In this document: positions 55,181 through 63,168 of the stretch, piece after piece
Position numbering within the stretch: position 1 is the stretch's first letter
Layout of the letters: the number at the start of each line of letters is the position of its first letter
DNA from: Sulfurospirillaceae bacterium
GTDB lineage: Bacteria; Campylobacterota; Campylobacteria; Campylobacterales; Sulfurospirillaceae
Assembly: GCA_028684065.1 (NCBI GenBank)
Contig: JAQUGO010000002.1
Location: 1 to 64,000 of the forward strand
Reading direction: 5' to 3'
Length of the DNA stretch: 64,000 bases
Translations under genes and position numbers: made by a program
The notes under the pieces: model-generated
The model's database searches: none
Told to the model about the DNA's origin: nothing
The model's input: the letters and a program-made list of their open reading frames with translations, nothing else

Positions 55181-56185
55181 TTATTTATTTTCCACCTCTA
55201 GCAATAGTTTGTCAAAATCACTCCTAAAAAGTCTATCTTGAACCACACGGTATTTTTCAAATTCGCTCAAAGCTTTTTCATCGGCTATTTTTTTAGTGAT
55301 TTGCCCTGCATCGTGCAAAATCTCTCTATCATCAAACTCCAAAAAGGCATCGAGTCTTTTAGCCCAATCGTCCATGCTCATAGGAATATTTCGTTTGGCT
55401 CTACTTTCTGCAAGGTCTAAAAAAGCATTGACAATTCGCCCAAGAGAGTCAAGTTCTTCTTTTGAGAGATAGTTTTTTGCTACAGTGACATCAGATTTCA
55501 GTACCTTTCCACTAGGTGCATTTTCCCAAGACGTTAGCCCCATATATTCTTTCTCACTATCTGCTCTATTGTGGATGAGTTCCGCCGCCGTATGTCCGTG
55601 AATGGCAAAATGAAGTTTGTTCTGCACCTTTGCAAAAAACGTTTTGGTTGTCTCGTCGTCTTTGTTGTAGTCCACACTTGTGGCATAAATATCGGTAATC
55701 TTTTGGTAAAACATCCGCTCACTCAGTCGTATCTCTCGTATCTCTTCTAAGAGCTTATCAAAATAGTTTTGTCCTAAAAACGAACCGTTTTCAAGTCGCT
55801 TTTTATCAAGCACAAACCCTTTAATGGCAAACTCTTTCAGTACGCTTGTCGCCCACTGTCTAAACTGTGTCGCTTTTTTGGAGTTTACTCTATATCCTAC
55901 GGAGATGATGGCATCGAGGTTATAGTATTTTGTGTTATAGGTTTTACCATCATTGGCAGTATGTCGGAATTCCCGACATACTGATTTTTCAACTAACTCT
56001 TCACTTTCAAATATATTTTTAAGATGCTCAATTATAGTTGTTCGACCTTTATCAAAAAGCTGGGCTATCATCGTTTGAGTAAGCCAAACGGACTCTTCAA
56101 AAACTTTTACCTCGATGCTGTTTTCTCCACTTTGTGAGGTAAATATCAAAAATTCAGCAGTCGAGTTTCTTATGAGTTTATCCAT
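55181..56185 (-). CDS. rhuM: RhuM family protein
   Basis: 334 aa, full length. The N-terminal half has the virulence-RhuM pattern SVWLTQTMIAQLFDKGRTTI followed by VCREFRH and YYNLDAIISVGYRVNS. The C-terminal half contains the Fic-like helical region with IHGHTAAELIHNRAD. The RhuM family is widespread on genomic islands and prophages; its molecular function is unclear. It is directly upstream of the DUF2779 gene. Confidence 0.88.
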   Translation of the reverse strand: MDKLIRNSTAEFLIFTSQSGENSIEVKVFEESVWLTQTMIAQLFDKGRTTIIEHLKNIFESEELVEKSVCREFRHTANDGKTYNTKYYNLDAIISVGYRVNSKKATQFRQWATSVLKEFAIKGFVLDKKRLENGSFLGQNYFDKLLEEIREIRLSERMFYQKITDIYATSVDYNKDDETTKTFFAKVQNKLHFAIHGHTAAELIHNRADSEKEYMGLTSWENAPSGKVLKSDVTVAKNYLSKEELDSLGRIVNAFLDLAESRAKRNIPMSMDDWAKRLDAFLEFDDREILHDAGQITKKIADEKALSEFEKYRVVQDRLFRSDFDKLLLEVENK

Positions 56186-56221
56186 CTATCTTAGCCTTTT
56201 ATTCATGTGTAATATTCTTTT

Positions 56222-56308
56222 TAGCAACTATTTTACTCTTCATCGCTCAATGGCTTTGAAAAAATTTCAATATGAAATGCCTTACAACGCAACAATCCAC
56301 ACGCTAAA
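56222..56308 (-). repeat. Duplicated upstream region, copy A (before RhuM)
   Basis: Matches 57200-57286 with frequent substitutions. It contains the inverted repeat TTGAAAAAATTTCAA at 56256. It lies just upstream of the RhuM start, so it may carry the promoter or operator. The rest of 56186-56385 holds two TTACATGTAA motifs and no gene. Confidence 0.8.
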
Positions 56309-56385
56309 GCCCATCGTTTTTTTTACATGTAAGAATCAAAAAATAGCCTGTCACATTTTTCTTCTTACATGTAAACACACTTTAC

Positions 56386-57186
56386 TCATTTTATCAGCCT
56401 ACTAACCACGTTATCGGTTAATATCTGCATCTGTTGGATAGCAATTGTATTGAGCTTTTGAAGCCTCTCTTTTTGCCCTAATCCTTCTTGGATAAATAGC
56501 GCATTAAGTGTTTCTAGATTTGCCAAACAGACAAGCTGGCTGACATCGGCATCGTCGCGGATATTGCCTTTTCTCTCAGGATTTGCATCACGCCACATTT
56601 TTGCACTCATGCCAAAAAGTGCTACATTTAAGATGTCAGCTTCACTGGCATAGACATGGCTAATTTGTTGAGGCGTAAGAGTTTTTGGTATGAGATTTAT
56701 CTGAATTGCATCGGTGTGAATGCGGTAATTAATCTTGGTGAGATTCCTTCTGATATCCCAACCCAACTGTTTTTGCTCATCATCTTTGAGTCTTTGAAAC
56801 TCTTTAATGAGATAGAGTTTAAACTTGACCGAAATCCACGATGCAAACTCAAAGGCGATGTCTTTATGAGCATATGTGCCACCGTATCTGCCTGATTTTG
56901 AGACGATACCAATGGCATTGGTAGCTTCAATCCACTTTTGAGGACGCAGGGTAAAGCTGTTGAGTCCGGCTTCTTTTCTAAACCGGTCGAATTCGACCGG
57001 TTTAAAATTTGGATTGTAAAGATGCTCCCAAATACCTAGAAATTCTATGGTATTTCGGTTGCGTAGCCAATTACGAATAATTTCATTGGCTTCGCTGTCT
57101 TCTTTGTACTTTGCGATGTCTGTCAGGGAGATATAATCATCTTTATTGATTGCTATGCTTTGATCAAAAACAGTTATATTTGCCAT
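56386..57186 (-). CDS. KilA-N domain protein
   Basis: 266 aa. The N-terminal KilA-N DNA-binding domain (about 10-120) shows YISLTDIAKYK, IRNWLRNRNTIEFLGIWE and GRYGGTYAHKDIAFEFASWIS. The C-terminal half is helical with a second conserved part (SEADILNVALFG). Such proteins occur in phages and mobile islands. Its upstream region duplicates that of RhuM. Confidence 0.87.
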   Translation of the reverse strand: MANITVFDQSIAINKDDYISLTDIAKYKEDSEANEIIRNWLRNRNTIEFLGIWEHLYNPNFKPVEFDRFRKEAGLNSFTLRPQKWIEATNAIGIVSKSGRYGGTYAHKDIAFEFASWISVKFKLYLIKEFQRLKDDEQKQLGWDIRRNLTKINYRIHTDAIQINLIPKTLTPQQISHVYASEADILNVALFGMSAKMWRDANPERKGNIRDDADVSQLVCLANLETLNALFIQEGLGQKERLQKLNTIAIQQMQILTDNVVSRLIK

Positions 57187-57199
57187 GTTTTACCTTTTT

Positions 57200-57286
57200 T
57201 AACAACTACTTTACTATTAATTGTTCAATTTCTTTGAAAAAATTTCAATTTGAAATGCTTTACAATGCAACAATCCACACGCTAAA
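57200..57286 (-). repeat. Duplicated upstream region, copy B (before KilA-N)
   Basis: Same element as 56222-56308. It has TTGAAAAAATTTCAA at 57234, followed by a further overlapping palindrome ATTTCAATTTGAAAT. Such a ladder of TTGAAA/TTTCAA sites could bind a repressor. It runs straight into the DUF2779 remnant. Confidence 0.8.
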
Positions 57287-57391
57287 TTCCCCACAACATT
57301 ACCCGTCTCAAACCGTGTTTTGGCACTGGCATCTGGTGGAATTAAAACCTCTGGTGTACTTTTTCAGCCAAAGGGATTTTGAGAGGGTCAT
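57283..57391 (-). pseudogene. Fragment of the DUF2779 gene 5' end
   Basis: Similar to 55035-55179, the first ~50 codons of the intact gene, with the start codon at 57391 still visible. A deletion of about 31 bp lies between GGGA microhomologies, and many substitutions are present. With the 3' fragment at 52957 it makes a split, decayed copy flanking the island. Confidence 0.8.
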
Positions 57392-57401
57392 GTTATGTTA
57401 T

Positions 57402-58253
57402 TCATTCGATTTTATATCCTGGAGGAATTTTAAAGACTTTAGACGTAATTTTTTGTTGAGCTTGAATTAATTCATTAACGGGTAAATGCACTACTTGAGT
57501 TGCAAATAAATCAGCGCCTTGATTTCTAAAAATCATTCTTTTGTAACTATCACTATATGGAGAAAACACCAATGAGTCCCCGAACTTTCCGGTATTGCAA
57601 ATTAGGACATTACACATCACTAATCTAGCAATTCCTTCAGCTAATGAAAAAAAAGAATTCGTATCTTGATTGTATGCAATAATAATCATATGTTGAACTT
57701 TTCCTTTGTACGCAACATATCGTTCTATATCATAAAAATCTGCACAAATTGCAAAACCTATTTTCCCATACTCACCAGAATCAATCAAATACATATTTTC
57801 GTCAGAATCAAACGTAAAGTCTTTAGTTGAATATTCATTAATTGTTTTTTTTTCAGCATTTGCAGGATATTTTTTACCTAATAATCGAATAGTAGTTGAA
57901 GATGATTTCATATCTTCATTCCATTTATTTGGGACAATTAAAATTGCATTATTCTTAACTTTTTTTTCTTTGTTTACATCCCAGTCTAGTCCAGCTATTA
58001 CAACAGCATTCATTTCCTGAGCAAGTTTTCTAAGTTCATATTGATACCCATTTGGAACTGTAAGTTCGGGCATTACAATAATATCTGGCTTTGTATGATG
58101 ATTATATAGTTTATGAAATCCTTTTTTCATTTCTTGCCAAATATAATTTTCTGCTTCTTCTTTCATTCGCAAAGTTATATTTTCCCTAGGCCCCCAAGCA
58201 ATGTCATTATCAAGATTTGTTTGAATAAATCCTATTTTCAAATACTCAGTCAT
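57402..58253 (-). CDS. Nitrilase-superfamily hydrolase of the reverse-transcriptase operon
   Basis: 283 aa carbon-nitrogen hydrolase. With numbering from the GTG at 58262, the triad is E66 (MPELTVP), K130 or K131 (LLGKKYP) and C173 (GFAICADFYD), so it should be catalytic. I prefer ATG at 58253, with AAGGTGAAAGTA upstream; it overlaps the RT stop in ATGACTGA. In DRT type 1 proteins a nitrilase domain is fused to the C-terminus of the RT. Here it is a separate but coupled gene. Its substrate is unknown. Confidence 0.85.
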   Translation of the reverse strand: MTEYLKIGFIQTNLDNDIAWGPRENITLRMKEEAENYIWQEMKKGFHKLYNHHTKPDIIVMPELTVPNGYQYELRKLAQEMNAVVIAGLDWDVNKEKKVKNNAILIVPNKWNEDMKSSSTTIRLLGKKYPANAEKKTINEYSTKDFTFDSDENMYLIDSGEYGKIGFAICADFYDIERYVAYKGKVQHMIIIAYNQDTNSFFSLAEGIARLVMCNVLICNTGKFGDSLVFSPYSDSYKRMIFRNQGADLFATQVVHLPVNELIQAQQKITSKVFKIPPGYKIE

Positions 58254-61200
58254 TACTTTCACCTTGTTGAAAAATATCTTTTTTAATTTTATTCAAGCTA
58301 ATAGGCACAAGATAACGGGCATTATCTTTAAATACATATTTGTTTTCTTCTACCAATCGTATTGCATTATTAATAGCATCACGTAATTCATACACAGTAT
58401 AAAAAATCAATTCATCTTTTTCATCATTATCAAAATCTGAGTCATACTCAAAAGGGTAGGACTTAAATTTACGTGTTTCTCTTTTTCTTTTAGAAAGGCT
58501 ACTTTCAATTATTTCAGCTGTATACGAAGATATAGGATATTTTTCCAGTTTAGAAAGGAAGTACCCTAGATTAAATAATTGCGTACTTGGTAGAAACATT
58601 GCATTTGGCAACCATCTTGTTTGAGTCACTAATTGAAACATTAAAATTCCAATTGCAAATATTTTACGTTCTTCTTGATGTGTAGATTCAATAAAATCAG
58701 AAAAATATCTATTGTCAATTATTTCTTCACAATCTATCATATTAATTTCATCATCCTTTTGCAAGACTATATTGTAAGGGAATGAGGTAAAAATTTTATC
58801 AGGACTTTTTACATCTTCGATATTTACATTACAATATCTATCAAGTATTTTTTTGATATATCCTAGAATTTTTAATTCTTTATCCTGTTGAAAATCCTTA
58901 TTTTTTAAGAAATCTAAAATAAATGTTTGTGATTCTTTAGCTTTCATATATTTTACATATTTTAATGCATCTATATTTACGATAACATCTTTAGAAAAAT
59001 TCACACTTCTATTCTCAAATACTTTATACCACCATGAAAAAGCAAGATATGAATTATTTTTTTGCTGTAAAAGTTTTTTAATTCCATTATCATTTATTGA
59101 ATCTGGGTATAAAGCAGCAACAGCAGTGAATGCGAAGTTATTTTCAATATTTGCACTTTCTAAATAAAGCTTAGCTATAGATAAATGATTATTTTCATTT
59201 TGACTTGAAAATTTTTCAATTAAACTCCAAATAATCTTATCTGCATCTAAATTTTTATTTTCTAGATATTCAATAGGTGAATTATTCCAATCTATAAGTT
59301 CAAAATTATTTATAAGGGTATCACTATTTTCAAGCTTTAGTTTGTTGACTATATTGTCATTTAATTCATTTAAGAGAAAAAGTATCGTGCCAATTGTAGT
59401 TTTTAAATATTCTTGTGATTGCTTAAAATAATATGTCTGATCGCTTCCTGGAAGTATCTTTTTTAAAAAATTTGGACTCAAGATTTGCCTAAAATAACTA
59501 CATTTTCGATTTATCTCTCTATAAGAAAGTTGTGTATTTTGCAGTAATTTATAAACACGTATTAAAGAATGTATTAATAAATCATAAAAAAAAGTTTTGA
59601 TATAAATATTAGATACTTCATTAATAATCTTGGATTCTTTCATTTCATTTACTAAATCCCAAATTGTTATAAGTTCATTTTTATAATGGGTATCTTTGAT
59701 TTCTATTTCTGAAAAGCCATTTTTTTCACAAAACAGCAGAGCATTTTTCCACAATCTTAATTTTTCAGGATGCTTATGGATAGCATAAATCAGAAGTTTA
59801 AATATTCGTCTTCTATCTTCTTGAATATTCTGTTCTAAGTCATTCTTTGTTTGTACCAAATCTTTATTTAACTGTTCCACTTTTTTATCATTTTTATCTT
59901 TATTTAACTGTTCAAATAATTTTCTTTTTTTGAGATATATTTCAGAAAAATCATGATTTTTTCTGGATGTCAATAATGCCAATCTTGAAGCAGCATACGA
60001 AACTCTAGTGTCTTTTCTAATTTCATCATCAGGAAAGTCAGTAATTAGTAAATGCTCTAAATCACCCAAAACTCGTTTTCCTTCAGCTTCATCCAATAAA
60101 TCAAATGGAGTATGGTTTATCATAGACATTTTTTCAAGTGTCAAATTCATTAGCGTAGATGGGTAGTGAGGATCTAACCTCATTTCGTGAATTGCTTTTT
60201 CTCTCAATTCCTCTAACTTATCATTAGTTTGTCCACTCTTCGGATTGAATTTTTTGTCTAAATATTCTGCATATTCATCTGGTTTTGTTTTCTTCCAATT
60301 TATTTCAATACATGATCGGCCTGATGAATCCTTAAAATGCGTTTCAAGTAATGATTTATATTGTTCAACCCAATTAACGAGATTGTCCACATTAGTAGAT
60401 AAAAAAGTATGATCATCCACAAATCTAAAATGTGCAATTTCTTTTTTTTCTTCAATGAGTATATTAGCCTCAATATCAACTTTAAGCATAGCGATATTTG
60501 AAAGAAATCCAGCACTAAATAATCCTGTTGGGATACCATTGTAAATTAAATCTTTTGCACCCAAACCAATGATCTCAAAATATTTATCATCTAAATGTTC
60601 TAGCCCATGATATGAAATTTTAAATTTCAATAATAATGATATAAGATTTTTCAACTTGTGGGAATCTGTATAATCTTCTTTTAGTTTAACTCCAAAATTT
60701 TCAAAATTTTGTTCAATTATTTCAACTTTCGCACTGGGATAAAACTTTGTTAAATCAATACTACACCAATATAAATCAGATTGGTTTTTTTTCCAATAGT
60801 TTGGTTCTTTATATCTTACTTTATGTGTTTTATTTAGATGATTATTTTCTTCAATATTATCTTTCTCTTCTTTATTTAAAGTGCCTTTGTTGCTGGTCAT
60901 AAGTTTTGCTGTGAGATAAATATCTTTCCTAAATCTTGGCCAGCTTTGCTGAAAACTTCTATATGCATTTGTTATTGTGTTACGATAAGGTCCATATCCC
61001 CATACTATTTTGCCATTTTTCTTTTTTTCTTTAGGGAACATACTAATATATAATCTATTTCCATAGCTCCAAAATGGCATTTGTTTATCATAATATCTAC
61101 CAATAATATTCATGACAGCTAACCAAACCACTTGATCTCTCACTGCAACCCAAAACATTTGACGACTCTGTGCTTCGCCCTTTTCATCTTGTCCTTTTGG

Positions 61201-61413
61201 AAAAAAAATAGGTTGTAAAGGAGTTAGCGTATAATTTTCTTGTTGAATTTCTTGTACTATTTTTTTTAACTCGTTTTCATAATTTGCTGAGAAAGAAGCA
61301 AGCTCTAATTGATCATACCAATGTTCATGTTTTTGATAAAAAGATTTTGCTTTTTCCCATGCCCAGTGAAGATTTTCTAATTGAACAATTTCCGCAATAA
61401 TAGATTGGTTCAT
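58246..61413 (-). CDS. UG-type (DRT1-like) reverse transcriptase
   Basis: 1055 aa. The RT domain fills about 60-420. Residues of the blocks include D220 in SIDLTKFYPS (motif A), GIPTGLFSAG 293-302 (motif B) and FVDD at 331-334 in place of YADD. All three catalytic Asp are present. The remaining ~600 residues are helical, like the helical repeat of UG enzymes. No group II intron maturase (X) or HNH domain is seen. It overlaps the primase gene (ATGA) and the nitrilase gene. AT content is higher than in the flanks, a sign of transfer. DRT1 (UG1) is the closest known arrangement; assignment to a UG group needs a tree. Confidence 0.85.
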   Translation of the reverse strand: MNQSIIAEIVQLENLHWAWEKAKSFYQKHEHWYDQLELASFSANYENELKKIVQEIQQENYTLTPLQPIFFPKGQDEKGEAQSRQMFWVAVRDQVVWLAVMNIIGRYYDKQMPFWSYGNRLYISMFPKEKKKNGKIVWGYGPYRNTITNAYRSFQQSWPRFRKDIYLTAKLMTSNKGTLNKEEKDNIEENNHLNKTHKVRYKEPNYWKKNQSDLYWCSIDLTKFYPSAKVEIIEQNFENFGVKLKEDYTDSHKLKNLISLLLKFKISYHGLEHLDDKYFEIIGLGAKDLIYNGIPTGLFSAGFLSNIAMLKVDIEANILIEEKKEIAHFRFVDDHTFLSTNVDNLVNWVEQYKSLLETHFKDSSGRSCIEINWKKTKPDEYAEYLDKKFNPKSGQTNDKLEELREKAIHEMRLDPHYPSTLMNLTLEKMSMINHTPFDLLDEAEGKRVLGDLEHLLITDFPDDEIRKDTRVSYAASRLALLTSRKNHDFSEIYLKKRKLFEQLNKDKNDKKVEQLNKDLVQTKNDLEQNIQEDRRRIFKLLIYAIHKHPEKLRLWKNALLFCEKNGFSEIEIKDTHYKNELITIWDLVNEMKESKIINEVSNIYIKTFFYDLLIHSLIRVYKLLQNTQLSYREINRKCSYFRQILSPNFLKKILPGSDQTYYFKQSQEYLKTTIGTILFLLNELNDNIVNKLKLENSDTLINNFELIDWNNSPIEYLENKNLDADKIIWSLIEKFSSQNENNHLSIAKLYLESANIENNFAFTAVAALYPDSINDNGIKKLLQQKNNSYLAFSWWYKVFENRSVNFSKDVIVNIDALKYVKYMKAKESQTFILDFLKNKDFQQDKELKILGYIKKILDRYCNVNIEDVKSPDKIFTSFPYNIVLQKDDEINMIDCEEIIDNRYFSDFIESTHQEERKIFAIGILMFQLVTQTRWLPNAMFLPSTQLFNLGYFLSKLEKYPISSYTAEIIESSLSKRKRETRKFKSYPFEYDSDFDNDEKDELIFYTVYELRDAINNAIRLVEENKYVFKDNARYLVPISLNKIKKDIFQQGESND

Positions 61414-62417
61414 ATAATACGCCCTTTTATTACTTCATTTAAATCATTGTATTGCTTAGGTATTTGTATACGCTTAATTGTTTTTATTTGGCTGAAAAAC
61501 CTTTGAATACTTTGGAAAAATTTTTCTCCACCTGCATCATTGTCTGGTGCAATATAAATATCATAATTCTTCAATATTGACACATATGAACTTTTAAAAT
61601 TTGATGCACCCATTATCCCAATTACATTCCAACCAAATTCTTTTGCTGAGAGCGCATCAGTTAATCCTTCTGTAATAACTACTTTTTCACCTACTTTTAG
61701 ATCTTTTAAAATTTGTTCATTAAATATTGTTGATTCTATGGAAGATAAGTTCATCCAACGAATTTTAGGATGGTCATAAAATCTTCCTTGTAAATAGTTT
61801 ATTTTATTTTCATGATTATAAAAAGGAAAAACAATAACATCTTGCCACCATATGGGTCTACTTTTCTGGTCATTATTAATCCATAATCCACATTGCACTA
61901 ATCTATCAATCCCCCACCGTTTTTTTGCTTCATTAAAAAATTCATTTGTTAACAGAATATCTCTAATATTGAAATATCTAAGAGTATCTTCATTTATATT
62001 TCGTGCTTTAAAATAGTCAATCGCTTTTTTACTTAACGTTGTATTATTAATTATCCACTCATATATTTCTGCGTTAGGTTGATACTCATTAGTTTCAATT
62101 TTTTTTATATCTTGTTTGAATACTTTCTTTTTTATACATTGATTTGAAGAATCATGAATAAATCGATCCATTAGCCATTGGCAAGCTTCTTGAAAATCAA
62201 CTCCGCCATATTCCATAATTAAATTAATCGGACCTCCACCAATTCCACAACCAAAACATTTGAATTTATTTTTTGAATACTGAAAAGAAAGACTAGGTGT
62301 TTTTGTATCATGTCCAGCAAAGCACATCGCCTTTGTATTTTTATTTATCTCTATCCCTAAGATTTGCGCTACTTCTTTGATGGGAATATTATTTAATAAT
62401 TCCGTATCATATTTCAT
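61410..62417 (-). CDS. DnaG-type primase (CHC2 zinc finger plus TOPRIM)
   Basis: 335 aa. The CHC2-type zinc site is C32-x3-H36 with KTPSL, and C54-x2-C57 in KCFGCGIGG. The TOPRIM domain has E250 (VVITEGLTDALSA) and D292-x-D294 (APDNDAGGEKF), so the active residues are complete. It lacks the C-terminal helicase-binding domain of DnaG, as in phage and plasmid primases. It overlaps the membrane gene by 11 bp and the RT by 4 bp. A primer-making role for the RT is possible but inferred. Confidence 0.88.
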   Translation of the reverse strand: MKYDTELLNNIPIKEVAQILGIEINKNTKAMCFAGHDTKTPSLSFQYSKNKFKCFGCGIGGGPINLIMEYGGVDFQEACQWLMDRFIHDSSNQCIKKKVFKQDIKKIETNEYQPNAEIYEWIINNTTLSKKAIDYFKARNINEDTLRYFNIRDILLTNEFFNEAKKRWGIDRLVQCGLWINNDQKSRPIWWQDVIVFPFYNHENKINYLQGRFYDHPKIRWMNLSSIESTIFNEQILKDLKVGEKVVITEGLTDALSAKEFGWNVIGIMGASNFKSSYVSILKNYDIYIAPDNDAGGEKFFQSIQRFFSQIKTIKRIQIPKQYNDLNEVIKGRII

Positions 62418-63147
62418 TTTTAAGAACTTTTGTACAACATTTTTTAAGTTCAGATAATGAAGAACAAATAGCTCTCAATTGTTCTTCATTAGATATTTCT
62501 CCATTTATTCCTTGAATCAATTTTTCAATAGGAAAAATAATTAGTCTAAATTTTTCACTTTTATAATTTTCTTCGAATTCATAATAAGATTTACAAATCC
62601 TTTTTCCATTTTCATGACTTATCATCATTTCTGCAATTTGCCGTTGTTGCAAGGAATAGATAGGAGTCATAAATGCTGTAGACCTAAGATTCACATTCAC
62701 GGAATGAATGGCATTAAAAAAATCTTTTTCATCTTTTTTTTCGTTAAAAATTTCATAGTTAATTTCTTCTTTTAAAACTTGTATCCAACACAAATATTGT
62801 GCAAAATAATAAAGTGAACTTGGCATATAATAGTTATATTCTAGTTCATCCTCCAGAAGAGCTTTCTTACCATTTTTATTAATAAAATAATCCAATCTAC
62901 CTATCAATCCATTGACTGAACTTAAAACAGGATTTGTCCATTTTTTTAGTTCTTCAAATTTTCTATTATCTTTTTCATACAATTTTTTAATTTCGTTTTT
63001 TTCATTTTCTAATTCTATCTTTAACTCATTTTTATATTTTTCTAATGTCATTTTTGATGCTGTATCTAAAATCTTTTTACCAAGAAAAACTACTCCTGTC
63101 GTAATAACTGATATGCTAGAAAAATAAACAATTATTTCTTGAATCAT
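62407..63147 (-). CDS. Membrane-anchored coiled-coil protein of the RT operon
   Basis: 246 aa. One N-terminal TM helix (about 8-24, SISVITTGVVFLG), a long charged coiled coil (about 32-70, rich in Glu and Lys) and a helical C-terminal domain. RBS TAGGAGTAATTATA. It is the first gene of the four-gene operon, 21 bp after the SbcC-like gene. Known DRT1 loci also contain a small membrane protein beside the RT; whether this is its homologue is uncertain. Confidence 0.75.
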   Translation of the reverse strand: MIQEIIVYFSSISVITTGVVFLGKKILDTASKMTLEKYKNELKIELENEKNEIKKLYEKDNRKFEELKKWTNPVLSSVNGLIGRLDYFINKNGKKALLEDELEYNYYMPSSLYYFAQYLCWIQVLKEEINYEIFNEKKDEKDFFNAIHSVNVNLRSTAFMTPIYSLQQRQIAEMMISHENGKRICKSYYEFEENYKSEKFRLIIFPIEKLIQGINGEISNEEQLRAICSSLSELKKCCTKVLKNEI

Positions 63148-63168
63148 TATAATTACTCCTATTTAAAT

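Noticed and set aside
58246-61413. Group II intron or retron RT
   Set aside because: No maturase X or HNH domain, no domain V/VI RNA sign in the flanks and no msr/msd-like inverted repeat next to the gene; the protein is far longer than retron RTs.
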